Assembly (NCBI RefSeq): GCF_001307805.1
Contig: NZ_CP013862.1
Coordinates: 3,162,001 to 3,226,000 of the forward strand
Direction of reading: 5' to 3'
DNA: 64,000 bases
From: Lentibacillus amyloliquefaciens
GTDB taxonomy: Bacteria; Bacillota; Bacilli; Bacillales; Amphibacillaceae
Shown here piece after piece: positions 1 through 9,063 of this stretch (positions are counted from its first letter, which is position 1; every line of letters starts with the position of its first letter). The translations under genes and the position numbers were made by a program. The notes below the pieces were generated by a model that was given only the letters and a program-made list of their open reading frames with translations, was not told the DNA's origin and did not search any database.

Positions 1-255
1 CCGGAAATTCAGGCGGCGTATAAAGAGCAGTTTACTGACAAAGTCTATCCGGCAATCAATCAGGCAATCGACTTTTACAAACAAAAAGGCGAACTCAGGG
101 ACCTTCCAAACGAGACAATCATTCGTACGATGGTGCCGACAATACTGGGATTCATGATGACGCGGTTCATTTTAAAACCGGATCAAACGTGGGATGATGA
201 AGCTGAAATCAAGCAGACGATTGATGTTATTATGGGTGGAGTTGGAAAAACATGA
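1..255 (+). CDS. TetR/AcrR-type regulator, C-terminal part (partial)
   Basis: The frame is open from the first base and stops with TGA at 253-255, leaving 84 residues; the start lies outside the window. The piece is helical, with a middle segment TMVPTILGFMMTRFILKP and an acidic end followed by a short IMGGVGKT tail, as in the ligand-binding C-terminal half of TetR/AcrR repressors. The DNA-binding helix-turn-helix would lie upstream and is not visible, so the family call rests only on the C-terminal pattern. No ligand can be named. Confidence 0.55.
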   Translation, partial: PEIQAAYKEQFTDKVYPAINQAIDFYKQKGELRDLPNETIIRTMVPTILGFMMTRFILKPDQTWDDEAEIKQTIDVIMGGVGKT

Positions 256-338
256 GACTTTAGAATGGGGTGGGGCAAAAGTGTCTCATTAAAGAAAAAT
301 CCGAACTAATTAGAAGTTATGGTTGGTGTATATAACCC

Positions 339-449
339 GCTTCGGAAATATACTTCGCTTTCCGCGGGGTAAGCCTCCTCGTGCTGGCGCACTTCGGAGT
401 CTCACCTATGCCTATGTTCCCGCAGGAGTCTTCGTCTATTTCCTTCGCT
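339..449. repeat. Dispersed imperfect-palindrome element, copy 1
   Basis: About 110 bases starting CGCTTCGGAAATA, with CTTTCCGCGGG in the left arm and CCCGCAGGAG in the right arm, ending near CTATTTCCTTCGCT. The two ends are imperfect reverse complements, so the transcript could fold into a long hairpin. A second copy lies at 56351-56466 with the same block order (GAGCCTCCTCG, TCTCACCTATGCC, CCCGCAGGAG). It sits between the TetR-type gene and the TagO-like gene. In the rest of the 256-696 gap I see no convincing gene: a 77-codon open frame at 381-614 starts inside the repeat and has no recognisable features. Confidence 0.75.
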
Positions 450-696
450 CAAGTAGTGTGTTGTTCGTTTGATGGCATCACAACGGTGCTCATAGCCATT
501 TTTGATGCAACTTCGACAGTAGGCATTATATCCGCCCCGTCAATAGTCGCCATAATCGAAAGCGTCTTTTGTTTAATATTCGATAACCCTAAACGATGCG
601 GATATCTTAATTAATTTGCCCCGCGCCCCCAAATTCCGCTATAATTTAACCAATAACAGCACCGTTCGACATTTAGCATTTCCAAGGAGACCGATC

Positions 697-1767
697 ATGT
701 TTAATTATACCGATTTGGCGGTTGCTTTTCTGATCGCCCTCATTTCGACGTTCCTGCTGACGTTTCCCGTTAAAAAACTTGCCATCAAACTGAAGACGGT
801 TGACCTGCCGAACTATCGCAAAATCCATAAAAAGGTGACACCACGATTAGGCGGTCTGGCCATATTTGCGGGGGTCTTTTTGGGCGGGCTTTATTTGCAA
901 CCGCATCACCAGCATCTGCCGGAAATTATACTCGGTGCGATTGTCATTCTCATCACAGGCGCGGTAGATGACCGTTATTCGATCCGCCCTGTCATCAAAT
1001 TGTCCGGACAGCTGATCGCCGCTTCATTTCTCATTTCATCGGGTCTGATTATCGATCGGATCACGTTGCCGATTATAGGGATGGTCGATCTTGGGTTTAT
1101 GAGTGTGCTGATTACAGTGCTTTGGATTGTCGGTATCACCAACGCGATTAATTTGATTGACGGTCTGGATGGACTGGCGACCGGCGTCACGACGATTGCG
1201 CTCTCGAGCATGTTTGTTATGGCATTGATCGACGTTCAGATATTGGCAGCCTACTTATGTATCGTCCTGATCGGTGCGAACCTAGGCTTTTTATATCATA
1301 ACTTTTACCCGGCGAAAATTTATATGGGGGATGCCGGGTCCAACTTTTTAGGCTACATGATTGCGGTTGTTTCCATCGTTGGATTGTTCAAAAACATTGC
1401 GCTGTTCAGCTTCATTATTCCGGTTATCGTGCTGGCGGTCCCGATTTTCGATACGCTGTTTGCCATTGTTCGGCGCGCTTACAATAACGAACCGATCATG
1501 ATGCCGGATAACAAGCATATCCACTATCAGCTCATCAGATCGGGATTCAGCCACCGCAAAACGGTGCTGATTATTTATGCGTTCAGTGTTTTGTTTGGCG
1601 GAATGGCCATACTATTTTCCTATGCCAGCTTAACGACGGCGATTATCATCACGTTTTTCGTTCTGTTACTGCTGCAAATTTTTGCTGAAATCGGCGGGGT
1701 GGTTATGGGTGGCAAAAGGCCAGCCCTTGATTTGGTTGGGCGCGTGTTGCGGAAACGGGAGCGATAG
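697..1767 (+). CDS. tagO: Undecaprenyl-phosphate GlcNAc-1-phosphate transferase, TagO/WecA type (copy 1)
   Basis: Polytopic membrane enzyme of 356 residues that would transfer GlcNAc-1-phosphate from UDP-GlcNAc to undecaprenyl phosphate, the first step of wall teichoic acid and related polymers. Visible family motifs are the RKIHKKVTPRLGGLAIF cytoplasmic loop, a GAVDDRY aspartate pair, the NLIDGLDGLATG block, the FYPAKIYMGDAGSNFLG block and the late PDNKHIHYQL histidine loop, separated by about ten hydrophobic segments. The ATG at 697 is preferred over an upstream in-frame ATG because AAGGAGA lies just before it and the protein then begins in the first membrane helix. A paralogue with the same motifs is at 40755-41831. 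Which copy serves teichoic acid and which serves another polymer cannot be told from sequence. Confidence 0.9.
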   Translation: MFNYTDLAVAFLIALISTFLLTFPVKKLAIKLKTVDLPNYRKIHKKVTPRLGGLAIFAGVFLGGLYLQPHHQHLPEIILGAIVILITGAVDDRYSIRPVIKLSGQLIAASFLISSGLIIDRITLPIIGMVDLGFMSVLITVLWIVGITNAINLIDGLDGLATGVTTIALSSMFVMALIDVQILAAYLCIVLIGANLGFLYHNFYPAKIYMGDAGSNFLGYMIAVVSIVGLFKNIALFSFIIPVIVLAVPIFDTLFAIVRRAYNNEPIMMPDNKHIHYQLIRSGFSHRKTVLIIYAFSVLFGGMAILFSYASLTTAIIITFFVLLLLQIFAEIGGVVMGGKRPALDLVGRVLRKRER

Positions 1768-1824
1768 CAAGTGGCTGCCTGTTACCCATGATTTAAAAAG
1801 TAAGGCATAAGTTTTCGATTTGGC

Positions 1825-1973
1825 GCCCATGTTTCGGTGTGACACGCCCATGTTTAGCTTCTCGCGCCCATAATGACCTTCAACGCGCCCATGTTTACAG
1901 TCTCGCGCCCATATTTGTGATTTCGAGCCCATGTTATGCCCACTCATGCCCATGTTTCTGTTTACGCGCCTAT
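1825..1973. repeat. Intergenic array, 20-21 bp period, GCGCCCATGTTT core
   Basis: Eight occurrences of a GCCCATgttt-like core begin at 1825, 1846, 1866, 1887, 1907, 1927, 1948 and 1968, spaced 20 or 21 bases apart. The rest of each unit varies. Because spacing alternates between 20 and 21 the reading frame is not kept, which argues against a protein. The array lies just after the first TagO-like gene and ends at the IS insertion point. It has the same pitch as the arrays at 4456, 20505, 39601, 48077 and 51679, with a different core sequence. Confidence 0.8.
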
Positions 1974-1984
1974 AAAATTAAATT

Positions 1985-3377
1985 CACTAGCGTTGCATAA
2001 ATATAAATTGAATATTCTGTAATCCATTTAGCTCTATTTTTCGCCAAAAAGACAAACCTTAATGAAAAAGTGGCATTGTCCATTTGGTAAAATTATACAT
2101 TTACTCCGGGAGAGACAGCGACAACACCTATAATTATGGTATGCCGCTAATGCGACGAAGCCAGTGACGGCAGTTCTTCCACAGTTTCGCTTTTAATAAA
2201 CGACTAATCTGCAATATGGTTTTCCTGGACTCTGTTTCTAGTTGAATGAGCACATGCAGGCAATAAACGATCAGCGCTAAAAAGATCTGGTTCATCACAG
2301 CTGTTTCACTATGGCCATAAAAATGTTTGATTTTAACGTGCTGTTTCAGCCATTTGAAAAATAATTCAATCGTCCAGCGTGAACGATACATGTCACTGAT
2401 TTCACTGGCTTTTAGGTCAAACCGGTTTGTGATGAGACGCAGTCGATTGCCTTTTGTATCATCGACTTCAATTAAGCGAAATAGATTATCCATGCGCTTT
2501 GTTGGACCACCGACAGCTACCATTTGATCCGTAACGATCGTGGAACTCTGTTCCACCTCAAAGGACTTGATCGTCCGTGTAATCGAGTTTTTCTTCAACC
2601 GGGAGACGAAGAAATAACCGTCGTCCGTCATGCGGTCAAAACGCTCATAATCTATGTAACCACGATCAAATACGTAGGTTGCTTCCTTGTCGTCCACCAA
2701 AACTTCTAATTGGCTACGATCGTGTTCGTTGGCCGTCGTGATGTTGGCGTACTCCGGATAAGAAGAACCATTTTCCATGAACACCAACCGCAAGTGCAGT
2801 TTGACGCCGCCTTTCGTTTTACGGAAGGTAGCCCATGGATGATTCGTCAGGTTGAGTGGTATCGTGCTCGAATCAATGATTTTTACCGGCATAACTGTTC
2901 GACCCGGTTGAGAATGGCGTATCTGATCAACTAATTGATAAAAGATGGCTGCCAACAAATTGGGATCCACAGTACGGTGTTTTCGCGACAATTGGGAAAC
3001 GCTAATTGAATCCAGCCCCAATTCCTGTTGAACCTCGTCATCAAAAAGTGTATCACTCATCGCATGTAAGCTTTCCACCTCTTCCAGGTGGGACAATAAT
3101 AACAGTTTGATGTACGAATAAGTCGTAAACTTTTTCGTGTAGCGATCTTGCCCGGTCTGCGTAATTTGTTCTGTAAGTTTTTCAATATTAATGGGTGCAA
3201 CCCATTTACCAAATGATGATAATAGTGTATGATTGTCCATATTCTGAGTTCCTTTATATTGGATTTGGACAACAACCACCAATTCCATTATAAAGGATTT
3301 TTTTATACCCGGAAACCTATATTTTGGATAATTAACAAGATTATCAATTTTCTTTTATTGTTTATGCAACGCTAGTG
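1985..3377. mobile_element. Intact IS4-family insertion sequence with 9-bp target duplication
   Basis: A 1393-bp element bounded by inverted ends CACTAGCGTTGCATAAA (from 1985) and its reverse complement (ending 3377). The nine bases AATTAAATT occur on both sides (1976-1984 and 3378-3386), the expected target-site duplication. One full-length transposase gene lies inside on the minus strand, so the element looks intact and fairly recent. It separates the 20-21 bp array from the gtaB gene at 3476; joining the flanks restores a continuous upstream region for that gene. Confidence 0.92.
2134..3240 (-). CDS. IS4-family DDE transposase
   Basis: Catalyses cut-and-paste movement of the surrounding element. 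The protein is 368 residues. The catalytic DDE residues are visible: D in VKIIDSSTIPLNL, D in YVFDRGYIDYERFD, and E in the Y-(2)-R-(3)-E-like block YRSRWTIELFFKWLKQH. Start: the ATG at 3240 has AAGGA nine bases upstream and begins MDNHTLLSSFGKW; an in-frame ATG 48 bases further upstream lacks a good ribosome site. The frame is unbroken, so the enzyme is probably active. It most resembles IS4 elements known from Bacillus; the exact IS name cannot be assigned by eye. Confidence 0.93.
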   Translation of the reverse strand: MDNHTLLSSFGKWVAPINIEKLTEQITQTGQDRYTKKFTTYSYIKLLLLSHLEEVESLHAMSDTLFDDEVQQELGLDSISVSQLSRKHRTVDPNLLAAIFYQLVDQIRHSQPGRTVMPVKIIDSSTIPLNLTNHPWATFRKTKGGVKLHLRLVFMENGSSYPEYANITTANEHDRSQLEVLVDDKEATYVFDRGYIDYERFDRMTDDGYFFVSRLKKNSITRTIKSFEVEQSSTIVTDQMVAVGGPTKRMDNLFRLIEVDDTKGNRLRLITNRFDLKASEISDMYRSRWTIELFFKWLKQHVKIKHFYGHSETAVMNQIFLALIVYCLHVLIQLETESRKTILQISRLLKAKLWKNCRHWLRRISGIP

Positions 3378-3475
3378 AATTAAATTGAATGATTACATTA
3401 TTCTGCGCAAAATGCCAAAACAATGCATTCAACCCAAATTTAAGCTATAATAGAATTAGGCAAGGAGGTACAGTG

Positions 3476-4357
3476 ATGCAGCAAATTAAAAAAGCGATTA
3501 TACCGGCAGCAGGGCTTGGGACACGTTTTTTGCCGGCAACAAAAGCGATGCCGAAAGAAATGCTCCCAATTGTGGACAAGCCAACCATTGAATACATTGT
3601 CGAAGAAGCGGTCAAATCAGGCATTGAAGATATTATTATCGTCACTGGCAAAGGGAAGCGGTCGATTGAGGACCATTTCGATCATTCGCTCGAGCTGGAA
3701 GATAATTTAATGAAAAAGGAAAAATTTGAGCTGCTGGAGCGGATTAATAAATCATCTAATGTTGAAATTCACTACATTCGTCAAAAAGAGCCAAAAGGAT
3801 TGGGCCATGCTATCTGGTGTGCGCGCAAGTTCATTGGCAGCGAGCCGTTTGCCGTGCTGTTGGGTGATGACATCATCCAAAGTGAAACACCGGGTTTAAG
3901 TCAAATGATCAGTGAGTATGAAAAGGCACACGCTTCGATCATCGGCGTACATAAAGTGCCGGAAAGCGAGACGCATCGTTACGGGATTATCGATCCACAG
4001 GAAAAGTTCGACAATCTGCATCAAGTGAAAAACTTTGTAGAAAAACCGAAGCAGGGAACAGCACCATCCGATATGGCGATTATCGGCCGGTATATCCTGA
4101 CACCGGAGATATTTGATTTTCTTGGCGAGCAAAAAATCGGCGCCGGCGGTGAAATTCAGCTGACGGATGCTATTCAGGAACTGAACAAAATTCAGCGGGT
4201 CTTTGCACTTGAAATTGAAGGCAGACGTTATGATGTCGGTGAGCAGCTTGGCTTTATCCAGACCACCATCGAAATTGCCCTGTCACGTGACGATCTGCGT
4301 GAACCATTGATGGCGTATTTGAATGAGCTGCAGGAAAAAGTGAAAGAATATAAATAG
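3476..4357 (+). CDS. gtaB: UTP-glucose-1-phosphate uridylyltransferase (copy 1)
   Basis: Makes UDP-glucose from glucose-1-phosphate and UTP in the cytoplasm. The protein is 293 residues, normal for GtaB/GalU. It has the nucleotide-binding start [20 protein letters not shown], then [42 protein letters not shown] and the end region [16 protein letters not shown]. The ATG at 3476 follows CAAGGAGG; a TATAAT at 3446-3451 is a possible -10 box, with only a weak -35 candidate. The IS element sits about 90 bases upstream and may have changed its promoter. A second copy with Ugd is at 9985. A terminator follows directly. Confidence 0.95.
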   Translation: MQQIKKAIIPAAGLGTRFLPATKAMPKEMLPIVDKPTIEYIVEEAVKSGIEDIIIVTGKGKRSIEDHFDHSLELEDNLMKKEKFELLERINKSSNVEIHYIRQKEPKGLGHAIWCARKFIGSEPFAVLLGDDIIQSETPGLSQMISEYEKAHASIIGVHKVPESETHRYGIIDPQEKFDNLHQVKNFVEKPKQGTAPSDMAIIGRYILTPEIFDFLGEQKIGAGGEIQLTDAIQELNKIQRVFALEIEGRRYDVGEQLGFIQTTIEIALSRDDLREPLMAYLNELQEKVKEYK

Positions 4358-4360
4358 GTA

Positions 4361-4391
4361 ATTTTCGGCATCCGCCGAAAATTTTCTTTTT
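4361..4391 (+). terminator. Rho-independent terminator after gtaB copy 1
   Basis: Nine-base-pair stem ATTTTCGGC / GCCGAAAAT with an ATCC loop, followed by TTTCTTTTT, starting three bases after the gtaB stop codon. Confidence 0.88.
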
Positions 4392-4455
4392 AGTGGGCTT
4401 TTAGTGGGATGAATATGTGGTAAAGTGTCAGATTCAAGCGGGAGGCGGTACAGTA

Positions 4456-4749
4456 CGAGCGATGGCGCGCCAAACTCGAGCAGAAACGCCCGAAACTCGA
4501 GCGGGAACGCCCCGAACTCGAGCGAGAACGTTGAAAAGTCGAGCGAGAGCACCCGAAACTCGAGCGAGGATGCCGCCAAAACGAGCGGGAGTCCCCCGAA
4601 CATGAGCGAGAACGTCGGAAATTCGAGCGAGACCACCACGAACACGAGCGAGGGTAGCACCAACACGAGCGGGAGTCTCCCGAACTTAAGCGAGAACGCC
4701 CAAAACTCGAGCGACACCACACACCAACCGAACGACAGCAATACGTTCC
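4456..4749. repeat. Intergenic array, exact 21-bp period, CTCGAGCGAG core
   Basis: Fourteen units with a CGAGC-like core starting at 4456, 4477, 4498, 4519, 4540, 4561, 4582, 4603, 4624, 4645, 4666, 4687, 4708 and 4729, each exactly 21 bases from the last. The core is ACTCGAGCGAGAACG-like; the remaining bases drift. No stop codon occurs on the plus strand in two frames, one of which (4425-4808) reads as a NSSxxxx heptad repeat. It has no good start or ribosome site, so I treat the array as non-coding. It fills most of the 614-base gap between gtaB and the APC permease; I saw no gene in the remainder. Confidence 0.85.
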
Positions 4750-4971
4750 CGTGCAGCCACAATTCACCGCCTGATACAACAACACCAGCCGCACGCTTCG
4801 ATTTTTGACCGAAATTCGACAAAATCCAGCGCGAGGTATACAATCAAAGTCAGTTGCTTGTGCTGCTTGCAAAATGCGGACGTTTAGCTGGCCAATTCAT
4901 TTTTGCTGAAAAATTTGGAATTTGATATAAAAGAGGGGTATGACAAAAGAGATCAATAAAGGAGACGAAGC

Positions 4972-6432
4972 ATGGAACAACGTACAACATTGAAACGTTC
5001 ATTAAAGCCGCATTGGGTCTGGGCGATTGCACTGGGCTCATCGATTGGCTGGGGAGCGTTTGTGCAGCCGACGACCTGGATGTCAACAGCGGGACCGCTC
5101 GGCGTTATTCTGGGCTTTGGCATCGGGGCACTGCTCATGATGCTGATTGCTGTAAGCTATGGATTTTTGATTAAAAGCTTCCCTGTATCAGGCGGGGAAT
5201 TCGCTTATTCGTACATAAGTCTTGGACGCACACACGCGTTCATCAGCGGATGGTTCCTGACGCTCGGCTACTTATGTATTGTCGCGCTGAACGCATCCGC
5301 CTTTGCATTAATGGTTAAATTTGTATTTCCGTCCATTCTTGAAACCATGCACATGTATACGATTGCTGGCTGGGATGTCTATTTCACTGAAGTAATTATC
5401 GCTTCAGTCTTGCTCGGGGTTTTTGGTTACTTTAATGTTAAGGGTTCAAGTTTTTCAGGCCGCATGCAGTTTGTATTCTGTTCGATCATGGTAATTGGGG
5501 TCGTTGCCATCACGTTCATGGTTGGTGCGCAGCCGGGGGCAGGTCTTTCCAATGTCAATCCGCTATTCCCAACTGATACAACCGCCTTTGCAGCCGTCAT
5601 TTCAATTGTTGCGATTGCACCATGGGCATACGTCGGGTTCGATAATGTCCCCCAAGCTGCAGAGGAGTTCCACTTTTCATCGAAAAAAGCTTTCACACTG
5701 ATTATACTGGCGATTTTCTTTGCTGCGCTCTTGTACAGCATGATGATTATTGCCACATCCATGTCAGGTTCATGGCAGATACTTGTCGCCCAGGAAGAAA
5801 CGTGGGGCACAGCTGAAGCGCTTCAGGGTGTTCTCGGTAATATGGGTGTTGTGATTCTGGTGACTGCCTTGACGATGGGGATCTTCACCGGCTTAAACGG
5901 GTTCACGATTTCTTCAAGCCGTCTCTTATTCGCCATGTCCCGTGCCAAAATTATCCCGGCGGCCTTTTCCAAATTGCACCCGAAATATAAAACACCATAT
6001 GTCGGTATCATCTTTACAGTTCTTGTGACGATGCTCGCACCATGGTTCGGGCGCCAGGCGCTGACGTGGGTTGTTGATATGTCATCCGTCGGTGTGACGA
6101 TTGCCTATTTTTATACGTGTTACACGGCGTTTACGTTATTTAAACAGTCCAAAGATAAAACATTCAATCCGAAAAAACACGTTGTCGCACCAGGCAAAAA
6201 GGTCCTTGCAGCCTTAGGGATGCTGGCGAGTGTCACCTTTCTCGGCCTGCTATTAATCCCGGCATCTCCGGCAGCTCTGGGCATGGAGTCATTTATCGCA
6301 CTCGTCGTCTGGATTATTCTCGGTGTGATATTCTATTCTATGAATCGGAAAGAATTAAAAGAAATACCAGAAGAAGAACTCAACTATCTGATACTCGGCA
6401 ATAAAAAAATCGAAGCCAAAAACCGTACCTAA
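4972..6432 (+). CDS. APC-superfamily amino acid permease
   Basis: A 486-residue integral membrane transporter with about twelve hydrophobic segments. The first helix carries IALGSSIGWGAF, the glycine-rich unwound substrate-binding region of the amino acid-polyamine-cation superfamily, followed by FPVSGGEFAYSYISLGR, another typical APC block. The start ATG at 4972 is preceded by AAAGGAGACG. The substrate cannot be read from sequence. It appears to be a single-gene unit: a 21-bp array lies upstream and a bidirectional terminator lies between it and the convergent arylsulfotransferase gene. Confidence 0.88.
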   Translation: MEQRTTLKRSLKPHWVWAIALGSSIGWGAFVQPTTWMSTAGPLGVILGFGIGALLMMLIAVSYGFLIKSFPVSGGEFAYSYISLGRTHAFISGWFLTLGYLCIVALNASAFALMVKFVFPSILETMHMYTIAGWDVYFTEVIIASVLLGVFGYFNVKGSSFSGRMQFVFCSIMVIGVVAITFMVGAQPGAGLSNVNPLFPTDTTAFAAVISIVAIAPWAYVGFDNVPQAAEEFHFSSKKAFTLIILAIFFAALLYSMMIIATSMSGSWQILVAQEETWGTAEALQGVLGNMGVVILVTALTMGIFTGLNGFTISSSRLLFAMSRAKIIPAAFSKLHPKYKTPYVGIIFTVLVTMLAPWFGRQALTWVVDMSSVGVTIAYFYTCYTAFTLFKQSKDKTFNPKKHVVAPGKKVLAALGMLASVTFLGLLLIPASPAALGMESFIALVVWIILGVIFYSMNRKELKEIPEEELNYLILGNKKIEAKNRT

Positions 6433-6462
6433 TTGGCAAAAATCCGGCATTTCATATTAAAA

Positions 6463-6493
6463 GAGGAGAGGTGACACTCAGTCACCTCTCCTC
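6463..6493. terminator. Bidirectional terminator between convergent genes
   Basis: Perfect 13-bp stem GAGGAGAGGTGAC / GTCACCTCTCCTC with a five-base loop. A short T-rich run follows on each strand. It lies between the permease stop (6432) and the arylsulfotransferase stop (6498). Confidence 0.85.
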
Positions 6494-6497
6494 GTTT

Positions 6498-8168
6498 TCA
6501 TTCACTTAATGAAAACTGATTTTCCCACGTATCGGTATACAGAGCGTTTCGTTTTGCCCGGTACACCCAGGCTCCTTTTGGAAAGTCTGTTATCTCCGCT
6601 TCAAATACTTTTTCAGTATGATCAGGATGGGTCACTTCGACAATGTTGCTTTGATTCCCCTTATCAACATGACCGAAATTGATCAGGACGTTTCCGGAGT
6701 CTTCCTGATACCGGGAACTTCCGATAATAGCGGTGAAATAGTCTTCTCCGAGTTCTTCACCGTACGACCAGATCATTTCCACTTCTTTAGTTTCTTCATT
6801 GATACGGTAATGATTCGCAGCACTGAACTGTTTGGATGAAATCCTATCGCCGCGTGTGACAACGATATTGTTGTCATAGAGCATCAAGTCCAGTGTGTCC
6901 GGGTTGTTATCGAAGTCCGGCAGAATCCTTGCATCGTGCTGACCGGCAGGGTACTTAAAATCATTTCCCCCGACCGCTTTCAGTAAATCATCTTCCATTT
7001 CGTCATACCAGCCCTTTGGATAGGCGAGCACCCATTGAACCTCTTCTGTTGCGTAATTGATCTTCATTACAGTGTCACTGTTGCGGCCGGAAATGATGAT
7101 GCTCTTATCACTTTCATCATAAGTAACCGAATTTTGGTGGAACCAATCGACAAGGCCTTCTTTCGGTTCCGTGCTGTCATGTTCTTCATAAGCCTCAGTC
7201 GGGAAAAGGTCTTTCAGGTCGATTTGTTTCACAACGTCGCCGGTTTCCCGGTCGATTTCAACCATGGTGTCTTCCATGTATTGCCCTTCGCCATCATTCA
7301 CCGTCAGCAGCAAATTGCCTGATGGCAGCTCTGCAACGTCATGGTGAATCAGCGTCGCTTCTAACCCTTTAGATTCGGCGTGAGCGGCTTCTTCACTGAT
7401 TTTAAAGGCATTGTACAGCTTACCGATATAGTCTGTTTCGAATAAACGATTATAGGCGGTGCCGCTGTTATCATCTTTCCCTAAATATAAAAGGTTGCCG
7501 TTATTAAGCTCCTGCAAGACATGGCTGTTATACCCTGAACCATACCAGCGGATATCCCCGTTGATGTCAAACCCGTAGACAAATTTCGTGCTTGGTATGG
7601 CAAAGGTTAATTCACTATTGCCAATTTCCATTTTACTTGTTTCAGCCGTTTTGATGCTGATATCCGGTATATAATCCGGCAATTCTTCCGTTGTGACCGT
7701 CACGGTGTTTTCCATTGTATCGCCATTCTCTGTTTCCACTGTTATATGCACTTCATTTTCCTGATTCGGATAAAGCCCGACGACCGGCATCTCATGATGT
7801 GTTTTATAATCATTGAAGGATTTGGAAATATCGGCTTCTGCCGTCTTGCCCTTCACCGTAAATGACACGCTGGCAGGCTTTTCTGTGTCAAAAATAACCA
7901 AAGCTGACAGTGGGCTTCTGCCATACGGGTCACGTTTGACATACGGATCGTTCAGGGTGCTGCCTTTACTTTCTGCTAAGAGGGAAGCCTCCAATTCATC
8001 CTGCTCGTTCAATAACGATTGAGCCTTTTGAGGCGGATACTTAAAACTACTTTCTTCCGCATTAGCGTTATGTTCACCGGTGACCTGGTTGTCACTTGTA
8101 TTCATCAGAATAATGATAACGAACAAGCCAGTAACGCCAATGGTTACCCCTGAAATAAATCGCTTCAT
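6498..8168 (-). CDS. Secreted/anchored arylsulfotransferase-like protein (AssT family)
   Basis: 556 residues with an N-terminal hydrophobic helix (about residues 6-22), so exported or membrane-anchored. An N-terminal beta domain (about 60-165, with KRDPYGRSPLSALVIF and GLYPNQENEVHITVE) precedes a propeller-like region. Conserved histidines of the AssT family are visible in LIHHDVAELPSGNLL, DWFHQNSV and AGQHDARIL; the last matches the region holding the transiently sulfated histidine in the E. coli enzyme. The known reaction is sulfate transfer between phenolic compounds without PAPS; the real substrate here is unknown. The downstream end abuts the terminator at 6463. The neighbouring C39-like pseudogene is on the same strand 56 bp upstream and may have been co-transcribed. 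Confidence 0.88.
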   Translation of the reverse strand: MKRFISGVTIGVTGLFVIIILMNTSDNQVTGEHNANAEESSFKYPPQKAQSLLNEQDELEASLLAESKGSTLNDPYVKRDPYGRSPLSALVIFDTEKPASVSFTVKGKTAEADISKSFNDYKTHHEMPVVGLYPNQENEVHITVETENGDTMENTVTVTTEELPDYIPDISIKTAETSKMEIGNSELTFAIPSTKFVYGFDINGDIRWYGSGYNSHVLQELNNGNLLYLGKDDNSGTAYNRLFETDYIGKLYNAFKISEEAAHAESKGLEATLIHHDVAELPSGNLLLTVNDGEGQYMEDTMVEIDRETGDVVKQIDLKDLFPTEAYEEHDSTEPKEGLVDWFHQNSVTYDESDKSIIISGRNSDTVMKINYATEEVQWVLAYPKGWYDEMEDDLLKAVGGNDFKYPAGQHDARILPDFDNNPDTLDLMLYDNNIVVTRGDRISSKQFSAANHYRINEETKEVEMIWSYGEELGEDYFTAIIGSSRYQEDSGNVLINFGHVDKGNQSNIVEVTHPDHTEKVFEAEITDFPKGAWVYRAKRNALYTDTWENQFSLSE

Positions 8169-8223
8169 CCATCTGACTCCTCTCCGAATTTTTTGAAAAT
8201 AGGCAGCCGAGCTATGCCGTCAA

Positions 8224-8921
8224 TCAATACGCTTGCCTGAGTGTGACGGCCCGGCAGCCTAACGCGTACCAATTTTGCTCAAAAGATACCCGGTCGTAAT
8301 GTTCCGCCCGACCGGTGTGCGGGTCATGTGCCATGATATTATTACCCTCAATCCCTGTCAGCACAACGGCATGTTCATTTTCATACCAGTCCGTCTCGTC
8401 GCCTTCTTCATCTGTCCATGACAAGCCGAAAAATGTTTCCCTCTGTTCAAGGGTTGTCCAGACGAGCACGGGCTTTCCGGAGCGAACGATGTTTAAAATG
8501 GTCTTAAACGGTCGGCCGGTCAGATTTATCCCGGCTCCCGGCATGAACGTTTCAAGCGTCTGTAATATCGGCCCTTCAAACACGCCGTAACTACCGTCGT
8601 CAGAATCCGTATACGGGTTACCGACAAAGGCTTTGTTCGGATGGGCGCCTCGCCATCCGCTTTCTGTTATATGAACTTTGTCACCCTTGGGCAGCGCATC
8701 GGCCACTTCAAATTTGCTTACCGGTCGATCACACCCCCAGCCCAGCAACATAGCCAGCGATGTAGCTTCACATCCTGTCGGCAGTTCCGGGTATTGGTAA
8801 TAGAGGGGACGTTTTCGATTTTTATGTTTGGCGTCGGTGCTAAAACTTTTTTTGGTTTTGTAAGGGCATATAGTATGAAAGAACTAATGCCTATCAGTCC
8901 GAGAAATCGTTTTACTGACAA
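8224..8921 (-). pseudogene. C39-like peptidase, broken by a one-base frameshift
   Basis: Two overlapping frames together make a C39-family cysteine-peptidase-like protein. The first part (from TTG at 8921, behind GGAGGGTG) holds an N-terminal membrane helix and runs to IENVP. The second begins YYQYPELPTGCEATSLAMLL, with the catalytic Cys in PTGCEA, then His in YENEHAVVLTG and Asp in AHDPHTG. The two join if one base is added in the CCCC run (GGGG on the plus strand, 8805-8808). The break separates the membrane anchor from the catalytic part. It could be a true mutation or a sequencing error. Function unknown; such proteins are often extracellular and cell-envelope linked. Confidence 0.8.
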
Positions 8922-9063
8922 ATTATCACCCTCCACAATTTATGTTTTCAAGTATACCATAAAAGACGCTGTCGTCATTTCATTCAAAAAATTCCATTTT
9001 ATTTACTTTTTGACAAATTTTTTATAAGATAAAGAATAGCTATATTGATTGGAGGTGTGTCTT

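Noticed and set aside
381..614. 77-codon open frame after the palindrome element
   Set aside because: It begins inside the repeat, has no ribosome site and shows no recognisable protein features.
4456..4749. 21-bp arrays as CRISPR
   Set aside because: Units are 20-21 bp in total with no alternation of constant repeats and unique ~30-bp spacers, the core itself drifts, and no cas genes are present.
4425..4808. 127-codon open frame with NSSxxxx heptads over the 21-bp array
   Set aside because: Starts at a GTG without a ribosome site, other frames are also open, and the sequence is explained by the 21-bp repeat. The same repeat appears elsewhere in non-coding DNA with no open frame.
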